A stretch of DNA of 24,836 nt from JANYJJ01 sp043749975 (GTDB taxonomy: Bacteria; Pseudomonadota; Gammaproteobacteria; Burkholderiales; Burkholderiaceae_C). The first letter of the stretch is position 1; each line of letters begins with the position of its first letter. The notes below the pieces were generated by a model, which did no database searches, was not told the origin of the DNA, and saw only the letters and a list, made by a program, of their open reading frames with translations. The position numbers and the translations under genes were made by a program. Below, in pieces: positions 8,669 to 15,579 of this stretch. Location of the stretch: the NCBI GenBank assembly GCA_043749975.1, contig JAYVCL010000271.1, forward strand, positions 1 to 24,836, read 5' to 3'.

Positions 8669-8685
8669 CGCCTGATCTTGGTGCA
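8669..8685 (+). promoter_or_regulatory. NtrC-like site (distal)
   Basis: The 17-bp window CGCCTGATCTTGGTGCA has the perfect right half-site TGGTGCA of the classical NtrC operator (TGCACYA-N3-TGGTGCA), with 3 of 7 matches in the left half. A further CGCACCA half-site lies at 8641-8647. The site centre is about 41 bp upstream of the proximal site, close to four helical turns. Confidence 0.4.
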
Positions 8686-8709
8686 ACGCGCACGATCAAG
8701 ACCACGAAA

Positions 8710-8726
8710 TGCGCTTGGGTGGTGCG
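8710..8726 (+). promoter_or_regulatory. NtrC-like site (proximal)
   Basis: TGCGCTTGGGTGGTGCG matches the NtrC operator TGCACYA-N3-TGGTGCA at 11 of 14 defined positions with the right 3-bp spacer. It ends 20 bp before the -24 element, which is nearer than usual for an enhancer site but workable. Confidence 0.45.
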
Positions 8727-8745
8727 CTCCAGGAGCGCGTGCGCA

Positions 8746-8761
8746 TGGCACAAAAACTGCG
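8746..8761 (+). promoter_or_regulatory. Sigma-54 (-24/-12) promoter for porin-glnK-amtB
   Basis: TGGCACAAAAACTGCG gives the full TGGCAC -24 box. The invariant GG is at 8747-8748 and GC at 8759-8760, with exactly 10 bases between, as required for RpoN. It matches 14 of 16 consensus positions. The expected transcription start is near 8772, leaving a leader of about 30 bases before the porin ATG. No such element precedes glnK itself, so this promoter probably serves all three genes. Confidence 0.6.
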
Positions 8762-8803
8762 GATGCTTGCGCATCTTTCCTGTGTTGTCTTCCAAAACCT
8801 GAA

Positions 8804-10066
8804 ATGAAATCCACCACCATGATCAATGCCACCAAAAGGCTCTTGCTTGTTTCCGCTTTGACCGCTGCCAGTGCAGCGCCGTCGCTCGCCCTTGCCCAAG
8901 CAGCCCCCGAGGCTGCATCCGGGTCTGCCCCAGCAGCCGCCGAACCCCCATTGGTATCGATTTGGGGTTTTGACCTCACAGGCTACGTCGATGTCGCATA
9001 CACCGGCCTCTCCGGGAGGGGCGCATTCAATACCACCCCGAACGGACCGGGCGTGACTTTCGGTGGCCCCGACCGCGTATTCGACTACAGGCGAAACTCG
9101 CTCAACCTGCACCAAGTGGGGTTGACGTTGGCGAATCAGCCCAAGGAAGGTTTGGGTGGTTTGCTCAACCTCACGCTTGGCAAAGATGCTGATGTGATCG
9201 CGGCGTACAAGACCGGCCCCAGCAGAGGCGACGGCTGCAACTTGGCAACTGGGCAGGCAACTGCGGACAGTTGCAGAAAGACCGGCTACGACTTCACACA
9301 AGCCTTTGTTCAATACGCGACCGGACCCGCGACATTCATTCTGGGCAAATACGTGACGCTTGCCGGCGCGGAGGTGATCAACTCCTCGGCAAATTCGAAT
9401 TTCTCCCGCTCAATCCTGTTCGGATATGCCATTCCATTCTCGCATACCGGCTTTCGCGCCAGCTACGTTGCCGGCGAGACGCTGACGCTGATCGGCGGCG
9501 TCAACAACGGCTGGGATGATTTCAATGACACTAACTCGGCGAAAACAGTCGAACTCGGGGTTTCGTATGCGCCTGTCAAGGCATTTAGCCTCGGGGGCCA
9601 AGTCTATTCCGGCAAGGAACGTGTGGGAGGTCTCATCGATACAGGCCCCGAAGGAGCGAGAAACCTTTTCGATGCCGTGGCAACTTTCAATGCCACAGAC
9701 AACCTGACTTTTATTATCAACTACGACTACGGCTCGCAAGCCAACGCGTCAAGCGTTACTCCTACGGGGGCCAGCAAAGCCAAATGGTCCGGATGGGCTG
9801 GCTATGCCAACTATCAGATTGACGACAAGTGGAAGATTTCCTTGCGCGCTGAGTATTTCGATGACGGTGATGGCTACCGCACGGGCATCGCACAGAAATG
9901 GAAGGAAGCAACGCTGACCTTGGGATACACGCCAATCAAAAATCTTGAGTTGCGTGCCGAGATTCGCGGCGACCGGTCCAACGTGCCCGCGTTTATCAAC
10001 TCAGATGAAGCTACCGCGAGCAAAAGCCAGCGATCGGTCGGCCTCGAAGCGATTTACAAGTTCTAG
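8804..10066 (+). CDS. Outer-membrane porin, BBP2/OmpL-like, linked to ammonium uptake genes
   Basis: A 420-residue outer-membrane barrel. The signal peptide (KRLLLVSALTAASAAPSLALAQA) is followed by a short Ala/Pro-rich linker. Many amphipathic strands follow, and the protein ends in SVGLEAIYKF with a C-terminal Phe. Segments such as YDFTQAFVQYATGPATFILGK and NYDYGSQ fit the beta-barrel porin-2 (BBP2) group. One Cys pair (GDGCNL, TADSCRK) could form a loop disulfide. Neither ATG at 8804 nor the one at 8819 has a good ribosome site; 8804 is used provisionally. It is 45 bp upstream of glnK and behind a sigma-54-type promoter, so the inferred role is diffusion of ammonium or a small nitrogen compound across the outer membrane under nitrogen limitation. 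Its base composition is distinctly more A/T than its neighbours (about 40% GC in 9661-9720), suggesting relaxed codon use or transfer. Confidence 0.88.
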   Translation: MKSTTMINATKRLLLVSALTAASAAPSLALAQAAPEAASGSAPAAAEPPLVSIWGFDLTGYVDVAYTGLSGRGAFNTTPNGPGVTFGGPDRVFDYRRNSLNLHQVGLTLANQPKEGLGGLLNLTLGKDADVIAAYKTGPSRGDGCNLATGQATADSCRKTGYDFTQAFVQYATGPATFILGKYVTLAGAEVINSSANSNFSRSILFGYAIPFSHTGFRASYVAGETLTLIGGVNNGWDDFNDTNSAKTVELGVSYAPVKAFSLGGQVYSGKERVGGLIDTGPEGARNLFDAVATFNATDNLTFIINYDYGSQANASSVTPTGASKAKWSGWAGYANYQIDDKWKISLRAEYFDDGDGYRTGIAQKWKEATLTLGYTPIKNLELRAEIRGDRSNVPAFINSDEATASKSQRSVGLEAIYKF

Positions 10067-10111
10067 GCATGCGCCGCGATTGATGAATATCCAACCACGA
10101 GAGGATTCCAT

Positions 10112-10450
10112 ATGAAGATGGTGACTGCCATCGTCAAGCCGTTCAAGCTTGACGAAGTCCGCGAAGCCCTCAGCGCCATCGGCGTGCAAGGTGTCACGGT
10201 GACCGAGGTAAAGGGCTTCGGCCGTCAAAAGGGCCACACCGAGCTGTACCGGGGTGCCGAGTACGTGGTGGACTTTCTGCCCAAGGTGAAGATCGAGGCG
10301 GCGGTGGACGACGCTGTGGTCGACCGGGTGATCGAAGCCATCGAAACCGCAGCCCGCACCGGCAAGATCGGCGACGGGAAGATTTTCGTGTCGACGCTGG
10401 AGCAGGTGGTTCGCATCCGCACCGGCGAAACCGGCAAAGACGCGCTCTGA
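10112..10450 (+). CDS. glnK: PII nitrogen regulatory protein GlnK
   Basis: A trimeric cytoplasmic PII signal protein of 112 residues, the full family length. It senses 2-oxoglutarate, ATP/ADP and, through uridylylation, glutamine status. The start MKMVTAIVKPFKLDEVREAL is classical. The T-loop YRGAEY carries the modifiable tyrosine at position 51, and GKIGDGKIFV is the conserved PII C-terminal signature region. AGAGGA about 6 bases before the ATG is a good ribosome site. Pairing with amtB 41 bp downstream identifies it as the GlnK type, which plugs the AmtB channel when ammonium is plentiful. It probably shares the upstream sigma-54 promoter with the porin, consistent with NtrC control of glnK-amtB in other proteobacteria. 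Confidence 0.97.
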   Translation: MKMVTAIVKPFKLDEVREALSAIGVQGVTVTEVKGFGRQKGHTELYRGAEYVVDFLPKVKIEAAVDDAVVDRVIEAIETAARTGKIGDGKIFVSTLEQVVRIRTGETGKDAL

Positions 10451-10491
10451 TCGCGCACACCACAGCGCACACCAAAACAAAGACATCCGAC

Positions 10492-12027
10492 ATGAAAAAA
10501 ATCATCGCCAGTCTCGCTCTGGGCCTCGCGGCCTGGGGCCTCGCCGGGGCCGCGTTGGCGCAAGCCGCATCGGCCCCTGAAGCCATGGCGTCTGCGCCCG
10601 CCGCAGTCGCTGCAATCGCTGCAGCCGCTGCGCCGGAAGCAGCATCTGCCCCTGCCGCCGCGGCTTCGGCAGCGCTTGCCGCCGCTGCGGCATCGGCCCC
10701 GGTGGCCAACAAAGGCGACACCGCCTGGATGCTGGTCTCCACCTTGCTCGTGATCATGATGACGATCCCGGGCCTGGCCCTGTTCTACGGCGGCCTGGTG
10801 CGCAGCAAGAACATGCTGTCGGTGCTGATGCAGGTGATGGTCACGTTTTCGATGGTCGTGGTGCTGTGGATGCTGTATGGCTACAGCCTGGCGTTCAGCG
10901 AAGGCAATGCCTTCATCGGCGGCCTCGACCGGCTGTTCATGAAGGGCCTGTTCGACCCGGCCACCGGCAGCTTCGCGATGGCGGCCACCTTCAGCAAGGG
11001 TGTCTACATCCCTGAACTTCTGTTCGCCGCCTTTCAGGCCACCTTCGCCGGCATCACCTGCTGCCTGATCGTGGGTGCCTTCGCCGAGCGCATCAAGTTC
11101 TCGGCGGTGCTGCTGTTCATGGCGTTGTGGTTCACCTTCAGCTACGCACCGATCGCCCACATGGTGTGGTTCTGGATGGGCCCGGATGCCTACAGCTCGG
11201 CCAAGGTGGTCGACGAGATGAATGGCAAGGCCGGCTTGCTGTGGCAGTGGGGCGCGCTCGACTTCGCGGGCGGCACGGTGGTGCACATCAACGCGGCCAT
11301 GGCCGGGCTGGTGGGTGCCTACATGATCGGCAAGCGCGTCGGCTACGGCAAAGAGTCGTTCACGCCGCACTCGCTGACGCTGACCATGGTCGGCGCCGCG
11401 ATGCTGTGGGTCGGCTGGTTCGGTTTCAACGCAGGCTCCGCCCTGGAAGCCGGCAATACCGCCGTGCTGGCCTTCATGAACACCTTCTCGGCCACGTCGG
11501 CTGCGGTGTTGGCCTGGTGCCTCGGTGAAGCGCTGATGCGCGGCAAGGCGTCGATGCTGGGTGCGGCGTCGGGCGCGGTGGCGGGTCTGGTGGCGATCAC
11601 GCCGGCAGCCGGCAACGTGGGCCTGATGGGCGCGATGGTGATCGGCTTCGTCGCCGGCTTCGCCTGCCTGTGGGGTGTCAACGGCCTGAAGAAAATGCTC
11701 GGCGCAGACGATTCGCTCGACGTGTTCGGCGTTCACGGCGTCGGCGGCATCGTGGGCGCGCTGCTGACCGGTGTGTTCAACAACCAGGCCCTTGGCGGCC
11801 CCGGCATCGTCACCGATTGGGTCACCGCCACGGTGGCGTCCAACGGCGTCGGCGCCCAGGCGTGGATCCAGCTCAAGGCCGTCCTCGTGACCATCGTGTG
11901 GTCGGGCGTGGTCTCGCTGGTGGCCTACAAGATCGTCGACCTGGTGATCGGCCTGCGGGTGGCCGAAGACGAAGAACGCGAAGGGCTGGACATCTCGTCG
12001 CACGGCGAGACGGCGTATCACAATTAA
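10492..12027 (+). CDS. amtB: Ammonium transporter AmtB with Ala-rich N-terminal extension
   Basis: An inner-membrane ammonium channel, probably a trimer, 511 residues. A cleavable signal peptide (MKKIIASLALGLAAWGLAGAALA) is followed by an unusual Ala/Pro-rich stretch to about residue 72. The 11-helix Amt core then starts at NKGDTAWMLVSTLLVIMM. Pore landmarks are visible. The twin histidines lie at about residues 265 (VVHINAAMAG) and 415 (FGVHGVGGIVGALLTG), and the gate region is FQATFAGITCCLIVGAFAERIKF. The C-terminal tail GLRVAEDEEREGLDISSHGE is the GlnK-interacting segment. It follows glnK by 41 bp and ends at a strong terminator. The Ala-rich linker would lie in the periplasm before TM1; its role is unknown. 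Confidence 0.97.
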   Translation: MKKIIASLALGLAAWGLAGAALAQAASAPEAMASAPAAVAAIAAAAAPEAASAPAAAASAALAAAAASAPVANKGDTAWMLVSTLLVIMMTIPGLALFYGGLVRSKNMLSVLMQVMVTFSMVVVLWMLYGYSLAFSEGNAFIGGLDRLFMKGLFDPATGSFAMAATFSKGVYIPELLFAAFQATFAGITCCLIVGAFAERIKFSAVLLFMALWFTFSYAPIAHMVWFWMGPDAYSSAKVVDEMNGKAGLLWQWGALDFAGGTVVHINAAMAGLVGAYMIGKRVGYGKESFTPHSLTLTMVGAAMLWVGWFGFNAGSALEAGNTAVLAFMNTFSATSAAVLAWCLGEALMRGKASMLGAASGAVAGLVAITPAAGNVGLMGAMVIGFVAGFACLWGVNGLKKMLGADDSLDVFGVHGVGGIVGALLTGVFNNQALGGPGIVTDWVTATVASNGVGAQAWIQLKAVLVTIVWSGVVSLVAYKIVDLVIGLRVAEDEEREGLDISSHGETAYHN

Positions 12028-12066
12028 GCCGACGCATTGCTAACCGGACGTTTCACTGAACTCAGC

Positions 12067-12094
12067 GGGCCACCTTCGGGTGGCCCTTTTCTTT
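12067..12094 (+). terminator. Intrinsic terminator after amtB
   Basis: GGGCCACC (12067-12074), a TTCG tetraloop, GGTGGCCC (12079-12086) and TTTTCTTT (12087-12094) form a textbook rho-independent terminator with an 8-bp GC-rich stem. It starts 39 bases after the amtB stop and insulates gshA. Confidence 0.93.
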
Positions 12095-12155
12095 GGTGGT
12101 TCTGATCGGGGGGGCCGGGGCTTGCTTGATTCGGGCCGTTGCAACCTCAAGTGCC

Positions 12156-12161
12156 TAGAAT
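12156..12161 (+). promoter_or_regulatory. Possible -10 element for gshA
   Basis: TAGAAT lies 31 bases before the chosen gshA ATG, giving a leader of about 25 bases. No convincing -35 hexamer is spaced correctly, so this is a weak call. Confidence 0.3.
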
Positions 12162-12192
12162 CGTCGGCTCTCCTCGATTTTCGGGCTCCTCC

Positions 12193-13488
12193 ATGGTTCC
12201 TCACCTCCTCACCGCGCTGACCGGCCCCATCAACGAACTGGAGCAGCGCATTTTGGAATCGCTGCCTGCCATCGAGCGCTGGTTCAGGCTGGAGTGGATG
12301 GAACACACGCCGCCGTTCTACACCTCGGTGGACGTGCGCAACGCCGGCTTCAAGCTGGCGCCGGTGGGCACCAACCTGTTTCCCGGCGGCTTCAACAACC
12401 TGACGCCCGAAATGCTGCCGCTGGCCGTGCAGGCGGCGATGGCGGCGATCGAAAAAATCTGCCCCGAGGCGAAGAACCTGCTGCTGATTCCGGAGCTGAA
12501 CACGCGCAACACCTTCTACCTGTCGAACGTGGCGCGGCTGATGCAGATTTTTCACATGGCCGGGCTGAACGTGCGCCTGGGCACGCTGGACGCGACGGTC
12601 AAGAAACCGACGCCGGTCGAACTGCCGGACGGCACCGCGTTGACCCTGGAGCCGCTGGTGCGCACACGCGGGCGGCTGGGCCTGAAAGACTTCGACCCTT
12701 GCACCATCCTGCTCAACAACGACCTGTCGGCCGGGGTGCCCAAGGTGCTGGAAAACCTGCACGAGCAATACCTGCTGCCGCCGCTGCACGCGGGCTGGGG
12801 CGTGCGCCGCAAGACCAAGCACTTTGCAGCGTATGAAGAAATCGCCAAGAAGTTCGCCAAGCTGCTGGGCATGGACCCGTGGCTCATCAACCCGATGTTC
12901 GCGCACTGCGGCGAGGTCAACTTCAGCGACGCCAGCGCTGACGAGTGCCTGCAAACCAATGCCGAAATGCTGCTCGGCAAGATCAAGCGCAAGTACAAGG
13001 AATACGGCATTCAGGAGAAGCCCTTCGTCATCGTGAAAGCCGACGCGGGCACCTACGGCATGGGCATCATGACCGTGCGCGACCCGAAAGACCTGGCCGA
13101 TCTGAACCGCAAGTCGCGCAACAAGATGAGCGTGATCAAAGACGGACAAGAGGTCAGCGAAGTGATGCTGCAAGAAGGTGTGCCGACGTACGAGCGTGTC
13201 AACGACGCGGTGGCCGAGCCGGTGGTGTACATGATCGACCGCTACGTGGTGGGCGGCTTCTACCGCGTCAACGCCGAACGCGGCATCGACGAGAACCTGA
13301 ACTCTCCCGGAGCCAGCTTCGTTCCGCTGGCGTTCGCCGAATCGAACCAGTTGCCCAAACCCGGCGTGAAGCCCGGTGCCAGTGCACCGAACCGCTTCTA
13401 CATGTACGGCGTGGTCGCGCGCCTGGCGATGGTGGCCGCGAGCTATGAACTGGAAGCCACCGACCCGGACGCCGAGGTCTACGAATAG
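12193..13488 (+). CDS. gshA: Glutamate-cysteine ligase, proteobacterial GshA type
   Basis: First and rate-limiting step of glutathione synthesis: ATP-dependent joining of glutamate and cysteine into gamma-glutamylcysteine in the cytoplasm. The 431-residue product matches the GshA family found in beta- and some gammaproteobacteria, unrelated in sequence to the E. coli-type enzyme. Landmarks include MEHTPPFYTSVDVRNAGFKL, PVGTNLFPGGFNNL, and the nucleotide-binding-like KADAGTYGMGIMTV near residue 282. The ATG at 12193 is preferred over in-frame TTG 12139 and GTG 12151. Those would lie upstream of or inside the possible -10 element, and MVPHLLTALTGP is a typical beginning. It has its own promoter region after the amtB terminator. 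Its pathway partner gshB lies about 4.9 kb downstream beyond two kup genes. Confidence 0.95.
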   Translation: MVPHLLTALTGPINELEQRILESLPAIERWFRLEWMEHTPPFYTSVDVRNAGFKLAPVGTNLFPGGFNNLTPEMLPLAVQAAMAAIEKICPEAKNLLLIPELNTRNTFYLSNVARLMQIFHMAGLNVRLGTLDATVKKPTPVELPDGTALTLEPLVRTRGRLGLKDFDPCTILLNNDLSAGVPKVLENLHEQYLLPPLHAGWGVRRKTKHFAAYEEIAKKFAKLLGMDPWLINPMFAHCGEVNFSDASADECLQTNAEMLLGKIKRKYKEYGIQEKPFVIVKADAGTYGMGIMTVRDPKDLADLNRKSRNKMSVIKDGQEVSEVMLQEGVPTYERVNDAVAEPVVYMIDRYVVGGFYRVNAERGIDENLNSPGASFVPLAFAESNQLPKPGVKPGASAPNRFYMYGVVARLAMVAASYELEATDPDAEVYE

Positions 13489-13557
13489 GCCGACACACAC
13501 GCGCGGCACCACCGAACCGGCTGCGGTTGCTGCGCCGCAACATAAGCTGATCCGGGC

Positions 13558-13587
13558 CTGTCAGCGCCCCGGGGCCGAGCGCAGAAT
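13558..13587 (+). promoter_or_regulatory. Possible sigma-70 promoter for kup-1
   Basis: CTGTCA (13558-13563) and CAGAAT (13582-13587) are separated by 18 bases, each a 4-5 of 6 match to consensus, 47 bases before the kup-1 ATG. The preceding gap also holds a small GTTGC/GCAAC inverted repeat at about 13526-13541. Confidence 0.33.
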
Positions 13588-13634
13588 CGCCAGCTTCCCG
13601 ACCGATGCCCTCGATTCGCAGCAGGGTTAGTTTC

Positions 13635-15512
13635 ATGCCCAACAAATCCGGCTCGTCCAGTTTCGCCATCCTGTCGTTGGGTGCGCTGGGAGTGGTCTAC
13701 GGCGACATCGGCACCAGCCCGCTGTACGTCATGAAGACCGTCTTCGACAAAGCCAACGGCCTGACCCTGAACCCGGCGAACCTGATCGGCATCGTCTCGC
13801 TGATCTTCTGGTCGATGATGGTGGTGGTCACGCTGAAGTACGTGACGCTCATCATGCGCGCCGACAACCACGGCGAGGGCGGCATCATGGCGCTGCTCGC
13901 GCTGGCGGCTTCTTCGGTGGCCGACAAGCCGAAGCTGCGCCACATCTTGCTGATGAGTGGCGTATTCGGCGCCGCACTTTTCTATGGCGATGGGGTGATC
14001 ACGCCGGCCATTTCGGTGCTCTCCGCGGTCGAGGGGCTGGAGCTGGCGACGCCTTCTCTGACGCCCTACGTCGTACAGATCACGCTCGTCGTTCTGGTGG
14101 TGCTTTTCATGCTGCAGAAGCGCGGAACAGCAGGCATCGGTGCGGTGTTCGGTCCGGTCATGGTGGTTTGGTTTGCCGTGCTGGCCGGCTCCGGCCTGGT
14201 TCACCTGTTGGAGGCACCGGCGATTCTTGCGGCCTTGAACCCGCTCGCCGGACTGAAGTTCGCGCTGCAGCATCGCTGGCTCGCGTTCGTTGCGCTCGGA
14301 TCGGTCGTGCTCGCACTGACCGGCGCCGAGGCGCTGTACGCCGACATGGGCCACTTCGGCCGCAAGCCGATCCAGCTCGCCTGGTTTGCGCTCGTGCTAC
14401 CAGCGTTGGCGCTGAACTATTTCGGCCAGGGCGCGCTGCTGCTGGCCCATCCGGGAGCGCTGGAGAACCCGTTCTTCCGCATGTTCCCGCAATGGGCGCT
14501 GGTGCCGATGGTGCTGCTCGCGACCATCGCCACCGTGATTGCCTCGCAAGCGGTGATCTCGGGCGCGTTCTCGATGACCAAGCAGGCGATCCAGCTCGGC
14601 TTCCTGCCGCGCATGCGCATCACTCACACCTCGGCCAAGGAAGTTGGACAGATCTACGTGCCTGCGGTCAACACGGCGCTCTTGATCGCGGTGATTGCCG
14701 CCGTGGTCGGTTTTCGCTCTTCCACCGCGCTGGGAGCGGCCTACGGTATCGCCGTGACCGGCACGATGATGATCACGACGTTCTTGACGTTCTACGTGCT
14801 GCGCTACGCCTGGAAATTCAGCCTGTGGCCGGCCCTGCTTGCGACCGGGTTTTTCTTCCTGATCGATTTGACTTTCTTCTCGGCCAACCTGCTGAAGATC
14901 GTCGACGGCGGCTGGTTCCCGCTCGCCGTCGGTGCCATTGCCTTCGTCGGCATGGTGACCTGGGCGCGCGGCCGCGAACTGCTGTCGGAGAGCTTGCGCG
15001 CCGAGGCGATCGAGCTCAAGCCGTTCCTGAAGAGCGTGCTCACCGACCCGCCGATGCGGGTACCGGGCACGGCGGTGTTCATGAACGGCGAGGCCGACCT
15101 GACGCCGACTGCGCTGCTGCACAACCTGAAACACAACAACGTGCTGCATGAGACCAACCTCTTCGTCACCGTCAACACGCTCGACGTGCCGTGGGTGCCG
15201 TTCGCGCAGCGCGCGCGGGCCGAGTTGCTGTGCAAGGGATGCTGGGCCGTGACGCTGCGCTTCGGTTTCAAGAACGACCTCGACGTGCCCGCTGCGCTGG
15301 AGCTGTTGAAAGGCCATGGGTTTGGACTCGATCCAATGAGCACGTCGTACTTCCTGTCGCGCGCCACCGTCGTGCCCACGCTCGGCGGCGGCATGGTGCC
15401 GTGGCGCGAAAAGCTGTTCGCCAACATGCACCGCAACGCGGCCTCGGCGGCCGACTTTCTGAACCTGCCGCCGAACCGGGTGGTCGAGTTGGGGACCAAG
15501 GTGCAGATCTGA
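13635..15512 (+). CDS. kup: Kup-family low-affinity potassium transporter (copy 1)
   Basis: An inner-membrane K+ uptake protein (KUP/HAK/KT family, probably K+/H+ symport), 625 residues. The family hallmark GVVYGDIGTSPLY is at residues 19-31. Others are FYGDGVITPAISVLSAVEGL, TGAEALYADMGHFG, LNYFGQGALLL and QAIQLGFLPRMRI. About 12 hydrophobic segments are followed by a C-terminal cytoplasmic domain (NLKHNNVLHETNLFVTV, STSYFLSR). The ATG at 13635 has GCAGGG about 8 bases upstream and gives a normal N-terminus; the in-frame ATG at 13605 lacks a ribosome site. It follows gshA by 146 bp. A near-parallel copy follows 67 bp downstream. Confidence 0.95.
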   Translation: MPNKSGSSSFAILSLGALGVVYGDIGTSPLYVMKTVFDKANGLTLNPANLIGIVSLIFWSMMVVVTLKYVTLIMRADNHGEGGIMALLALAASSVADKPKLRHILLMSGVFGAALFYGDGVITPAISVLSAVEGLELATPSLTPYVVQITLVVLVVLFMLQKRGTAGIGAVFGPVMVVWFAVLAGSGLVHLLEAPAILAALNPLAGLKFALQHRWLAFVALGSVVLALTGAEALYADMGHFGRKPIQLAWFALVLPALALNYFGQGALLLAHPGALENPFFRMFPQWALVPMVLLATIATVIASQAVISGAFSMTKQAIQLGFLPRMRITHTSAKEVGQIYVPAVNTALLIAVIAAVVGFRSSTALGAAYGIAVTGTMMITTFLTFYVLRYAWKFSLWPALLATGFFFLIDLTFFSANLLKIVDGGWFPLAVGAIAFVGMVTWARGRELLSESLRAEAIELKPFLKSVLTDPPMRVPGTAVFMNGEADLTPTALLHNLKHNNVLHETNLFVTVNTLDVPWVPFAQRARAELLCKGCWAVTLRFGFKNDLDVPAALELLKGHGFGLDPMSTSYFLSRATVVPTLGGGMVPWREKLFANMHRNAASAADFLNLPPNRVVELGTKVQI

Positions 15513-15579
15513 TTCCGTGGGTCGCTGTATCTGAGCTGCGGCGCACAATACTTTTCAACAACAATCCACGGCAGTCGGT

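Larger units (their letters stand above)
8480..8803. promoter_or_regulatory. Divergent control region between the ABC cassette and porin-glnK-amtB
   Basis: This 324-bp stretch has no credible gene. The rightward half carries a sigma-54-type promoter and NtrC-like sites, listed separately. I could not find a convincing sigma-70 promoter for the leftward ABC operon. A short AAAAG/CTTTT inverted repeat lies at 8567-8580. Confidence 0.6.

Noticed and set aside
6330..8795. Apparent 821-codon frame covering both the permease and the ATPase region
   Set aside because: Only the part after the ATG at 7730 is the real permease; the upstream portion is an out-of-frame reading of the ATPase gene, so this is not a fused transporter.
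15513..15579. Possible attenuator between the kup copies from CCGTGG and CCACGG arms
   Set aside because: Six-base arms with a loop of about 45 bases are expected by chance in GC-rich DNA.
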